From Schizonepeta tenuifolia (Eukaryota > Streptophyta > Magnoliopsida > Lamiales > Lamiaceae), in NCBI GenBank assembly GCA_029490685.1, contig CM055958.1, positions 33,730,919-33,794,918 of the forward strand: a stretch of DNA of 64,000 nt. The letters are read 5' to 3'. The position numbers were made by a program, and so were the translations under genes. The notes under the pieces were generated by a model, which was given only the letters and a program-made list of their open reading frames with translations, searched no databases and was not told the origin of the DNA. Positions 32,597 to 44,411 of this stretch are shown piece by piece. Every line of letters begins with the position of its first letter. Position 1 is the stretch's first letter.

Positions 32597-33818
32597 TCCT
32601 ACGTCCACGGGGAGTTGTGAGTCCACATAACTCAGTCCAAGTTCTTCTGGACAAAAACCACAAAGCTTACGCAGGCTTTGCAACCGTTAAGATAAGTTTA
32701 CGGGTACTTATCAACCTTACAGATAAGTTTACGGGTACTTATCAACCTATCTACTCAATTACGGGAAGAGTAGGGTCCTAACAATCCTTTTGAGAGGATG
32801 TGTGAAAGGGTGGGTTTCCAACTAATAGCTCGAACAAGAAGTGAGCTAGGATCTAACACTTTACGAACTCTTAACTAGTGATGTTCTCAAGGTTGGATCG
32901 AAAAACACCAAGACAGAATCTAACACTCTAGAACTCTCAACTAGTGATGTTTTTAGAGATTGAATTCAGTTTAGCTCGTTTGCGATATGAACTCTCAACT
33001 GGTGATGTTCGCTCGTCTAACTCTTTGCTCTCGCACTTGTCTGTCTCGTGTTCTGTCTTCTAAGTCTTGGTGAATGAATGAAGGCCTCTATTTATAGGCG
33101 GAGAGAATCAACTAGCCGTTGGATGAGCCGTTGATCTCTGTTTTTTGAAAGCGATGGCTTGTCTCTCATCTCTGCAGACTTTCTTGATTTGGCAACTGTG
33201 TGCTTCTGCTTTCCATCTGAGACAGCCTTGTGTTGGGCCAAATGAGGTAATGACAGAGAGTCAAACCTTCACGTGATTTCCTTATTTGAAATTCAAATCT
33301 TTAACCTTTGACCTCCAACATTTGATAGTCGGTTGAGTCGTTTGATCTTCATCTGATTGGTCTTCAGCTGATGTTCTGTCTGAATGCTATCTTCATCTGA
33401 CAATTTGTCTGAATAGAGACAGTTGAACTCTCAGCTGCTTTGAACTTTAAGTTGTTCTGAATCTTGAACGCTCAGTTATCTTTCTGATGTTCTGAATCTT
33501 GAACTCTCAGTTGTCTTTCTGATGTTCTGAATCTGATCAGTTGGCTCGAACGCTCAGATGACTTTCTTCCATCTGATGTTTTCTTATAACTTCTCTCTTT
33601 TTAACTCTCGTCTGATGAACGCTCAGTTGTCTTTCTTACAACTAATGTTCTATCCTAGTGAAGCCTTGTTGCCGTCTTCAGCTGGAGACCTGTAAAGATA
33701 AAATCTTAACAATGCTCAAACAGCGAGCCTAACTACTAACATTAGGATCTGGCAACATCTACTCGGTTGGGGTTAGTTGGTTTTGGAATCAATCAAAACT
33801 TTAATAAATTTCCCAACA
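32597..33818 (-). mobile_element. Incomplete 5' LTR of the truncated copia element
   Basis: Begins inside the LTR at CTACGTCCACGGGGAGTTGT (compare 49310) and runs to the terminal TTTCCCAACA. The first 340 or so bp of the LTR are missing. It retains the TGATGTT/TCTAACACTC repeats near 32870-32960 that the other LTR of this element lost. Confidence 0.88.
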
Positions 33819-33823
33819 GTTAT

Positions 33824-34176
33824 GATTGTTGCCATGACCTTGATTCGGAGTCTGGTTTGGTGCTGGTACGGGCGCTATAATTTTTCGTTTATCCGGCACT
33901 ACTACTTTCATTTCTAGGGCTCGCCCTAGTATCTCAGTGTAACTTAGTCTTCCGTGACTGGCTAGTGCCACTCCAAGTTCATTCTTTAGACCTCCACGGA
34001 ACTTCTTGGCTATTTTCTCTTCTGTATCCACCTGCTCGGGTGCAGACCTTGACAACTCACAAAAGATTGTGTCGTATTCAGTCACTAACATCTTCCCTTG
34101 CTTTAGATTCTAAACCTTTAATTCCTTCTTCGCTCTATAGGTCTTAGATACGCACTTGTCGTATAACGCCTCCTAA
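33824..34176 (-). pseudogene. Gag remnant, first internal region
   Basis: The minus frame from 34091 reads MLVTEYDTIFCELSRSAPEQ, then DTEEKIAKKFRGGLKNELGV and a SHGRLSYTEILGRALEM block, close to the gag of the first chromovirus (QTVTEYDAKFCELSRYA). Upstream SKTYRAKKELKV precedes a stop. The capsid N-terminus is absent. Read across the nested copia element, it continues into the pol remnants at 28476. Confidence 0.8.
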
Positions 34177-35354
34177 AACAAAATGGTCCCAAATATACCA
34201 CTCTGTGGTATCAAAAATAAATATTAAACTTAGACCTAACACATAAAGAATTGATCTCAGAGTCTCTCCTTGAAGATGTCGTCCCATATCGACATATTCT
34301 CAGAATCCCTCTCTTTCGGGTGTATTTCAGTTCATTCATATCCCCTCCGCCTTGAAGTCTTAATCGAAGCCGCTCCTTGTCCGTGCCTCTATGCACCGGC
34401 GTTCACTCCGTACTTCTGCCCCGGGCTTTACAAGTCCACTAGCTTCCACTAGTTTGTCCCCAAAATACACTGTACTAGAAGAGGTTGGGCTCACGGGGCA
34501 TAAGACCCATATTACTGAGTTTCTTGTTATGTGGGTTGATCAAGTCTACATAATAGTCCCTCAATCACATGGAACCTCTGTCCCGTTCAATCATTCACTT
34601 AATAAGGAATTTAACCTACCTTAATCATCTAGCAATTTCTCAAATTGCAAACAAACATTCTTAAAAAGAAACTTTCGAAATTTTACAACTCTTAGCTTTA
34701 GACTTCTTAGTTTCCTTGAAGAAAAACTCTTAACGGTTCTTTATAAATAAAACAAGGTTGACTCCAGAGAGACTTTGTTCATGTCACTTATATGCAAATG
34801 ACATTTATCTATAATAGGTTATGTCCTTCTCGTTCTGATCGCGTCTTTCGAAATAATTTGGAACCAAAGCTTCTTAAAACGTCTATGTTCTCAAGGAATC
34901 GGGAAAAGCATTAGAAATAGCTTAGGTTCTTATGCTATCATACTTCTCAATCAACGAAATTTTTAACTCAAATAATTTCACATAACTGTCACAGGTATAA
35001 CACTCATAGTTCAAGAAATTCATACTTGGCACTATCGTTCATAACATGCTTGCATACTTATTCATAAACTTTCTGTAAAAAAAAACAACACTTCTGAAAC
35101 TTTTCTTTCTTTTCTTCTTTGGTTGAGTCGACGTAGCGGAAGGTTGAGTTGTTAACTACACTCTTAAGTTTAGTGATACGAACTAAACTTTACTTGAAAG
35201 AAGACTTGGGTGTAGAGCATAAACAAATGCTCTATCGGACTAACTTGAAAGAAACTCGTATACAGAGCAGAAACGATTGCTCTGATACTACTTTGTGGTA
35301 TCACTAGAAAAATAACTTATGACCATAGCAGAACTAACTGCTCTGATACCACTC
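34177..35354 (-). other. Leader with PBS-like repeats, first internal region
   Basis: Non-coding leader of the defective chromovirus. It contains the palindrome ATACCACTCTGTGGTAT at about 34195-34211 and, near the LTR, two or three PBS-like units (35230-35354) with the sequence GCTCTGATACTACTTTGTGG before the true PBS at 35340-35351. No convincing coding sequence was seen; the short open frames in it lack family motifs. Confidence 0.65.
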
Positions 35355-38300
35355 TGTCACAACCCCAAATCTCGAGGGACGGCAAAGCTGGGATGCGACT
35401 AGGGGTTGGAGTAAAGAAGCGGGAAAGAAGGGGGAATAACTAACTGAATAGATGCATTAACCAATAATAATAAACAAGATGATATTTATGAACTGATTTT
35501 ATTAACAAAAGAGAGTCGATCTCGAAGAGTCGCTCGACATAGTTGTGTTCAGAGTAGATTAGGTTTAAAGTACGAAACTTTAACCAAAAAGTTCTACAAC
35601 ATAAAATGATGTAGTTTGCAGCGGAAACATATTCTTCTTTCCTATATACAACCTCTACTCAACCTCTGCCGCCATCGTCACTCAACCTGCACATTTATAA
35701 AACATATAAAGGGCTAAGTACAAAAGCACTTAGTGGGCACATTGCCGAAAACATATCATAGGTTTTTATAGATTTATCAGGCATTCTCAAAGTAACACAA
35801 CGGGGTTTTCCTTTCAAAGGCTCGTGCTTACTAAACATTTTCTTTTCATAAACATAGCTTACGTAAGCATTTTCTGACTGTTGTTACATTCAACTTGCCC
35901 GTTTCAACGCCGGGGAAGAAGCTTTTTCTTCTTCCGTGAACGCTCATCACCGTGGCTGGCTACCCCTCAACAGAGTACCACACACAACGGCTACCGTGTA
36001 CACTAACCTTGAAAAGTCCCTTTTGACTAACTCAGAGTCCGATCAATTAGTCAGCACCCTTTTGGCTAACTAACATTGGAAAGCACCCTTTTGGCTAACT
36101 CAGAATGGCACAAGAGAACTCACAAAAATAAATTCTTTTATGCACTAATAATCACTTTAAAACAAGTACTTTTATAGCAGCTCAAAAACATAACAAAATC
36201 CATTTTATTTTTTGTATATAGAAAGCCCACCTTAACCGTTTACAGAACAAACTTTAACCTTCTGTCTTCCGTCCTGTCTTCAACTCCGACTTCCTCCTTT
36301 TATCGCAAATATTCAAACTTTAATAATCGATCGAGACATTTAAAGAAGAAGAAATTGAAATCGGTTAAGTCTTTTAGGTGTTTGCACTTTAACTAAACCC
36401 TTTTGCTATAATGAACGAGACTCGAACACATCTCGCTTAAGAAATAACTCGGTTCTTTACTTGACACTTAGAACATCATAACGGAAGTCGATAACTCTTA
36501 ACGACTTAAAAGTTATTAAAGAATTAAGTTGAAAAGAATTCAACTTAAGAAAATGAGTTTAGACTTTTTCCTGCACAAGTCAGTAGGTCTGGAGCCTTTA
36601 CAGAAAAGAGCATTTCGAAACAGGGGATGTGCCTTATGTCAAAAGAAAGACACGGATGTCTAGTTTACTATCCAATTTACGGATCTCGATTTTGTTAAAC
36701 GAGCTAAGAGTTATGGCCATTTCCATGAAGGGTCACAAAACTGGCCGACAAACCCTAAACGTTTTAAACCTCGACGCACGTTTCCCTAGGTTCAATCAAT
36801 GCTATACAACCTTTATGTGCACGAAATTTCCATCAATTTACAGTTAAGTCACACCTTTATTTAACGTGAACACTTTCACGTTCCTTGATTAAACTACGAC
36901 GATCACTTCTTGTCTTTTCATCTAATCCTTTACACTTAGCAATTTCGTTTCAAAATCAAACCAACTTCTAATTCCTATTTCATAACTTACATGAAATAAT
37001 CACCAACTACACTCATGCATATCATTACTATATTCACTTTATGCATATATATTCATAGATCAAAAGTTCATACTAGAAAATAGCCTACTACGGGTCCGTT
37101 TTCATAACTTTTGATTCCGACGTGTGATTTTATCGGTTCAAGTTTCTGTCATGCTTCAAATAATTCTAATTTCACTTATCAATCATCAAACACAACTTAT
37201 AACATGTAGAAATCATAATTTATTTAATATAGTCTTAATTCCATCTACTTACATACAAATATTCTTATACTTGTTCAATAAATTCCATTCTTAATCTTAT
37301 TATGCATAATTAACCTAATTATAATTTTTCTTTTTTTATATATTTTATTTTATTTATTTTATTAATATTATTTTATTATTTTATTATTTTATTTTCGAAA
37401 ATTAATAATAAATTAATTTAATAATTAATTAATTTATTTTATATTTAATTTTATTCATTTTCAAATCTTCATGTTCTTGACCAAGAACACCAAGAACACC
37501 TAAAATACACACTAAACCTTCAAGAACTCATCTCCATCGATTTTCATGCCTTTAATGCCTAAATTTCCATTGTTTTCATTCTCTTAAATTCTTACTAAAC
37601 ATCTAACACCTTAATATGAACATAAACACATTCATATCATCAAAAACACAATACTTAATCAAAATCATACTTCTTTGCCTCTTACCAACTTGTTCTTATT
37701 TTTTTAGAAAATCCTCAAACAATTCATGCAATCATCTCTTATTGCATGAAATCATAATCTACAAGCCATTTATGAGGATTCAAACTCATTCAAAATATCA
37801 TATATATGCAGAAAATTTCGAAACCCTCATCAATATTTTCGAAAATTTCCTATAAATACTTAACATGTTTCTAACTCGATTCCAACCATGGATTTTTACT
37901 TCTAACATCAAAATAACATGAAATAAAACTTAGAACATCAAAACCTACACCTCCAAAAACTTTCGAAATTTACCAAAAATAAAGAGAATGATTTTTGTTC
38001 GGATAGAAATGAAGCTAAAGCCCTCACCTTATCGAATACGAACTCGGAATTGAATGTAATACCCCAGATATTTTCTTCCGACGAGAAATAAAAAAATTTC
38101 TAATTAATTAAGGCTTTGCACGCCTAAGTTAAGGATTTTCAATTTTAAGACTAACGGTGAAATCCATTTCTGAAAATAAATTCCAGAAGTTAGTTGAACG
38201 ACTACTGTATTAGGGTTTTCGCGTCCGATAAAATTTTCGCCCGAAACTCAAATCGAGAAACCGTCTGATTTTACATTCACTTTTTGCGAGACAAGTAAGT

Positions 38301-39758
38301 TAGTAAAAATCCGTTTTTATTATTTTTCCGGACAAAATTGGGACTGTGATGTCCCAACTTTTTATCGGATTTTGAAAAACAAAATATGCTTTCCGAGTAT
38401 GTGATTTATTTCTAATCTAACGGTCGAATTAGATTTCGTCGAATACGTAAGCACCTAAGAAATTATTTCTCGACTTTTATAACGTCGTTTTAGACCCAAA
38501 AACAAGATATTTTCAACAAAATATCTCATCCTAAACCGCCACCTAAGGCGGTGTGAGTCACACTTGTTAGTCATCCTACTTTATGAGATAATATCTAAAC
38601 ACTTAGTCATCATCTCTCTCTCCCAAACCTCCCAAAACCGCCACCTCTTCTCATCTCTTCTCTCTCACTTTTTTCTTCCATTGTTAAGAGTTCTTCAAGC
38701 TTTCAAAGCTCCACAAGTTCGTCATCTACCGATCAATCTTAGTTCCGAGTCCATAAAAATCAAGGTAAGAGCTTTTTCTACGTTTTAAACCGAACAAAAA
38801 CCATTTCCCATCGTTTTTATTTTTTTCGAAACATAGGAGGTGAAGAAGCATGATGAACCTATGTTTATTACATGATATAATATGCTTAGGAATGATTCTA
38901 TGGAATGAAATCATAAAGAAATCACCCCCCCCCCCCTTAAATCTATGTTATTATCGAAATTTTTGATGGATTTAGGGGTTTTTCGTAGCTCGATTTTCTT
39001 GATGTTTAATTGATGGATTAGTGTTCTATGTGATGTTAGATGATCACATGAATTAAATTAGAATTTTCTAAAAATAAAAAAATAAAAGTGTAAGAGATGA
39101 AGAATGGATGATTTGATGAAGAAGATGTTATGATATGCATGAATTGATAAAAGAAATGATATGTGGTATGTTTGAGGATGAATATATAATTTATTGGAAT
39201 TTTTCTAAAAATAAAATGAAAAACGTAAGAGACGAAAGCTCGTCGATAGGTTGAGGCTCGATAATGTTTTGAGAATATGGTTTACATATTAGTGATGCTA
39301 GATAGATGATGATCGAAGTTGTAAAATTTGAACGAAATCGGAGAACGTCGGATTTTTGTTACGAGACGAGCAATCGTCGATAAGTTGAGATTAGATAATG
39401 ATTTAGGTTTGTGATTCGAACCTATGTTAATCTTGGTAATTAATGATTGTCACCGTAAAATTTGAACGAATTCTAAGAAGATTGGAATTTTGTTAAGAGA
39501 CGAAGAAACGAGATTAAATGCCGATAGAAAAGTCGAATAAGGAAAACCAATTTGTTATTAATGATTGTTGTCGTTTGACGAACGATATTGTAGTTGACGA
39601 TATTTCCATCCGAGATACGAGATGTTTTGAGTTATAGTTAATAAACGAGAAGTCGAGATAGAAATTGAATTTGAAATTTGATTTGGTTTAGTAATTGGTT
39701 AGTTGAAAATGACTAGGAAATGCTCGTCGTTTGTTTAACCAAAAGACGTGAATATAAA

Positions 39759-42700
39759 TGTAATACCCCAGAAATTTCGTACTGACTTAAAATTTTAAAG
39801 TTAATAATAAAAATGGCTTTGCACGCCTAAATTCATGAATTTAAATTCTAAAACTAATGGTGAAATCCGTTTCCGAAAATAAATTACGGAAGTCAGTTAG
39901 ATGACTACTGTATTTAGGGTTATCACGTACGATAACTTTTTAGTTCTGGAACTCAGATCGGAAAACCGTCTGATTTTTGCATTCACGAAATCGCGATACG
40001 AATTCGCCCAAGAAAGTTCGTTTTTATAATTTTCCGGACGAAACTCGGACTGTGATGTCCCGAGATTTTGTCAGAAATTAGTTTTTAAATATAACATTCC
40101 AAATAAGTTAAATATATTGGAATTTATGGTAGAATCGGTTTTTGACGATAATGTGTCGAGATATGTTTTTCGTCTATCGATTTCCGTAACGTCGTATCCC
40201 GCCGGAAAAACGCGTATTTTTCTCCTTTTTCCTCCCCCATGGCCGACCTCCCTCTCTCTCTCATAAGCTTGCTTTTTATTTTTATACTCTAAAGTATTAG
40301 CCACCTATTGTCCTTTAAACCTCCCCCTAAGTGTGCTACTATTTCATTAGTTAGTCATCACCAATCCCTCCATCTCCACCACTCCAAACCGCCCCTCCCC
40401 CCCCCCCCCCCCCCCCCATCATCATCTTCCTCTTCATTTCTTTCTCTCTACCATTGAAGAAACTAAAGGTTCTTGCAAGGAAAATCTCACAAGTCTTAAA
40501 TCATCCATCGATTTCCTCTCTTTCCTTCATTAATCTTCAAGGTAATTACCTCTTCTACCTTTCTATCCATGTGAAATCTATTTCTTTTAATTTCCATAAG
40601 GACCGAAAATTAGGATGATGAAATAGATGATGATTTGAGCTTTAATTTATACAATTAGATGGATAGAAGTTATAATCTATGGTTTAATTGGTGAGAAAAT
40701 TTAGAACCCTAAGTCTAGGGTGAAACCGAAATTTTGGGGCAAATTGTAGGAGGGTTTGAATCCTTAAATTGGTTGCATAATGGAGCTTGGGAGATGATTA
40801 ATTGAGGATTAGTGAAAGAACAAATGAAAATCCCCTAATATATTGAAGGTAACCAATTTAGGGTTAGGGTTTGATTATGAAATCTTGAATTAATGATGAT
40901 ATAGTATTAGTAAATGGTTAATATTTGATGTAGTAATGTTAGAAGTTGATAAATGGATTAAATTGGAGAAGAAAATCACTTCTCCTAATTTTTAGCCAAA
41001 ACCGATTTCTAGTAGGAGATAAGGGGTTTATGTAGTTTGATCTTTAATGATGAAATAATGGTTGATTAAGGTCACTAATGATATTAGATGATGATAGCAA
41101 TTTATTCGGAGTTTTCTAAAATTATTAATGAAATCATAAGAGACGAAGGTTCGATAATTAGTGGAGATTTAGTAATGATATGAGGTGATGATATAGATAA
41201 TAATGAATCTCGATAGATGAGGATTGATGTTGTAGAAAATGAATGAATTCCGTTAACTTTGGAAAATCCGTAAGAGACGAGCGAATGAGCGTAATTAATG
41301 ATAGGAAAGTCGAGTAGGAATGATAATTGGATATTGATGATCCTTAATGTTGAGGGAACGAAATTGTAGTTGATGTCGTGTTGATCCGAGTTATGAAATG
41401 TGGAGTTTCTTTTATAATCGAGAAGTTGGAACGAGATTTGTTAACTTGTTGTTGGTATGGTAATTGGTAGTTGAAACGACGAGGTTTTGATCGTCGTGTC
41501 TATAGATGGGAAATGGAAAGGAGTTCTTCAAGTACGAGAGTACGTGTTGACTGCCTTGATGTGATATTTTCGTGAGAATATAGGTTCAATAACTTAGAAT
41601 GAACCTAGGAAGTCATGCGTCAATTCTATCGAACAATTAGGGTTAACCTCGGCAGTTTTGCGACCCTTACCGAAAACTGTAATATCTCTTAGCTCGTTTA
41701 TCGGATTTGAGATCTGTAAATTGGAACGTAAACTAGAGTTCCATGGCTTTCTAAAGGTATAGGGCTCTTCCCCTGTTTCCAGATACTCTGTTCTGGGCAT
41801 TCCCCAGAACTACTGCATTGCGCAGTGAAATTTCAGAACTTAGTTTCCTAAGTTGTTTTCTTCTCAACTTAGTTTCTTTCAATCTTTTAAGTCGTAATGA
41901 GTTAACGACTATTTTTTTCTACTGACCTAAAGAGTCAAGTACAGAGTTTGAGTGTTAAAACGAGATATGATCGTATCACGTTCCCGATTAAATAAAAGAA
42001 ATTAGTTAAGCGTGCAAATGCCTAAAAATTGAAACGTAAAAGTCTAAATCGAACTTGTTTTCGATTTCCATTTTCTTTTGTCGTCTCAACGACTCATCGA
42101 GGTTATGTTTCATGTACGATGAAGCACGAAATCAGTACAAGGAAAGGACGGAAGACTAAAGAGGAGAAGCTTGTTATTTTGTTCTGTAAAGCTAAGGTGG
42201 GCTTTTATCTATAACAAATAAAATGTGGGGTTTTCCACAACTCGAAAGTGAGCTTTATGAGCTTTGATAACTGTGTTTTCAAAGTGATATCAGGCATAAA
42301 TGAAATGTTTTATATTTATGTGAGTTCTCTTGTACCATCTGAGTTAGCCGCCGTGCTTTCCAGAATTGTATGTTAACCATTTAGGTGTTAACTACTTAAC
42401 AATCGGCTCTGAGTTAGTCATTTAGGTGCTTTCCAGAGTTAGTGCACTGTAGCCTGTGGTGTATGTGGTATCCTGTTGAGGGATAACCAGCCACGGTGAT
42501 AATGACTGGTCAAGATTTGAACGTAACATCTATGGAAAAATGCTCGCGCGAGCTACTTATTGAATGAGATAAAAATATTTAATAGGCACGGGCTCTTTTA
42601 AATAAAAACCCCGATGCGCTATAAAAAGAGATGCCTGATTTTCAATACTTATGATTATGTTTCGGCAATGTGCCCACTAAGTACTATCGTACTTAGCCCT

Positions 42701-43079
42701 GCATATGTTTCTAAATGTGCAGGTTGAAGCGACGAGAGCGGAGGAGGGTTGAGTTAGGATTTGAAGTCGTCTTTAGGAGAAGACTTGCATTATGTCTCAC
42801 TTTTTCCGCTGCTAAACTTTGATCACTTTTGATGTTATGTAATTATATCACTGTAGTCTAAGTTCCATCAATAACTTAGATTTCTTTTTGAATACTTTGT
42901 TGAGTGATCTTCCGAGATCAACTCTTTTCTTATATATATTATAATCGAGGTCTTGTTCATAGAAATTATGTAGTCATGTATGTATGTTTATTCAGTCAGT
43001 CCTTTTCTTCCCCGCTTCTTTAATCCAACCCCAGTCGCTCCCCGGCTTCTGCCGTCCCTCGGGATTTGGGGCTGTGACA
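39759..43079 (+). mobile_element. Solo LTR nested in a solo LTR, target duplication ATAAA
   Basis: This 3321-bp unit starts TGTAATACCCCAGAAATTTC and ends GGGGCTGTGACA. It is flanked by ATAAA at 39754-39758 and 43080-43084. It resembles the 6253/17615 LTR subfamily more than its host LTR. It has a candidate TATA region near 40270, a 21-base C run at 40397-40417 and a CTTCAAG/GTAATT donor-like site at 40541. Confidence 0.93.
40397..40417 (+). repeat. Poly-C tract of 21 bases
   Basis: An uninterrupted run of 21 C lies in the presumed 5' leader of the nested solo LTR, between the TATA-like region and the donor-like site. A shorter C run is at about 38926-38936 in the outer solo LTR. Length may be uncertain in the assembly. 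Confidence 0.85.
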
Positions 43080-44411
43080 ATAAACCCGATTAAGGGACAT
43101 GCTTGTAAACTGTCTTAAGATGGAAATTTCGCGAAAATAAAAGAGGAATAGCATTAATCGAACCTAGGGAATCGTGCGTCGAGTTAACGAGCACTAGGGT
43201 TCCACGCGGACTGTTTTGCGATGCATTACGGAATTTCTGTTTTCTTTTTTTTAAACGTCTCGATCAAATACTAAAGTGTGATTATTTGCGTTCAAAGAAG
43301 GAGGACGTCGAGATTAGAAGACAGGATGGAAGAAAGAAGGTTAAAGTTTGTTCTGTAAACGATTGAGGTGGGCTTTTCTATCAAAATAAAATGAGCGTTG
43401 CTCAAAAGTGTTTACCTACTGCTTTAATAAGTATGTATTAAAGTAACTATCAGTGCATAATGAATTATTTTATGTGAATTCTCTTGTGCCTCTCTGAGTT
43501 AGCCCACATAGTGCTATCCAGAGTATTGGATTCTGAGTTAACCTTCAGTGTGTTATCCAGAATTAAGTGTACAGCAATATAAGTCTTACGAGTGTTTATG
43601 AAAAGATGCCTGATTAATCTATACTAAGTATGATATGTTTTCGGCAATGTGCCCACTAAGTGCTTTATGTACTTAGCCCTGCATGTTTGTTTTTAAATGT
43701 GCAGGTTGAGTGACGAAGGCGGAGGAGGTTGAGTAAAGGTCGTACTTAAGGAAGTAAAGTTTAGTCGAGCCTCGATTTCACATTTGATATGTGATATCAT
43801 TCTACGTTTTTCCGCTGCAAATAACTCTCTTATTGATGTTAATCTTTTTCGGTTTAAGTTGTTCATACTTTAAACCTAGTCTTCTCTGATCACAACTTTG
43901 TCGAGTGATCTTTCGAGATTGACTCCCTTTTTATTAAATGAAGTCAAGTCAAGTCCAAATCTAATACTGTAACTAAAAACGAACAATTACTTTATTAGAC
44001 GGACACATTATTGACAAAAAAGGATACGACCATTAGTTCCGGAATATTTTACTTAGTCGGAAAGGATGATTCGTTTCCCGAAAAACTTCAAAAAGTCGAG
44101 ACGTCGCAGTCCAAAATTCGTCCGGAAAAATAAATAAAACTGACTTCTAACATTAAACTCGTATCGTAAAATAAGTGAATGTAAAGTCGAACGCTTTTTA
44201 GATCTGAGTTCTCGAACGAACATTTTATCGGGCGCGAAAACCCTAATACAGTAGTCGGTTGTACGACTTCTGCAACTTATTTTCAGTAACGGACTTCGCC
44301 GTTATTCTTATAACTGAATTTCTTTAACTTAGAAGTGCAAAGCCTTAATTTCTTAGAAAATTTTTATTTCTTGTCGGAAAAGAAAAGCCGGGTATTACAT
44401 TCTACCCCTCT

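Larger units (their letters stand above)
28477..33818 (-). mobile_element. Truncated SIRE-like copia element with target duplication GTTAT
   Basis: The element begins TGATGGTCCCGATACGAG and ends TTTCCCAACA, with GTTAT at 28472-28476 and 33819-33823. The second internal region of the composite has the uninterrupted site (TTGTTGTTATGATTG, about 45905). It contains a complete 3' LTR, a polypurine tract, the C-terminal part of ORF3 and an incomplete 5' LTR. The 5' part of ORF3, all of pol and gag, and the start of the 5' LTR are missing. The junction at about 32596 falls on CTCC, shared by both parents, so one microhomology deletion explains the loss. Confidence 0.88.
38055..43956 (+). mobile_element. 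Solo LTR in opposite orientation, right end deleted
   Basis: Starts TGTAATACCCCAGATATTTT on the plus strand, the reverse of the other LTRs. It resumes at 43080 after a nested LTR and stops at about 43956 within the block corresponding to 586-608 of the first solo LTR, roughly 130 bp short of its end. The expected GGGCTGTGACA terminus and right target duplication are missing. A deletion removed both this end and part of the host LTR. It has a CAAG/GTAAGA donor-like site at 38761-38770. Confidence 0.85.
35355..44399 (-). mobile_element. Second (shared) LTR of the composite, invaded by two solo LTRs
   Basis: The LTR proper is 35355-38054 plus about 43957-44399. It starts TGTCACAACCCCAAATCTCG and ends GGGTATTACA. 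Between the two parts lies the inverted-orientation LTR pair. About 220 bp of this LTR, from ATCGATCGAC to near CGGATCTAATACTG by comparison with 26234-26455, is deleted at the right edge of that insertion. Confidence 0.88.
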
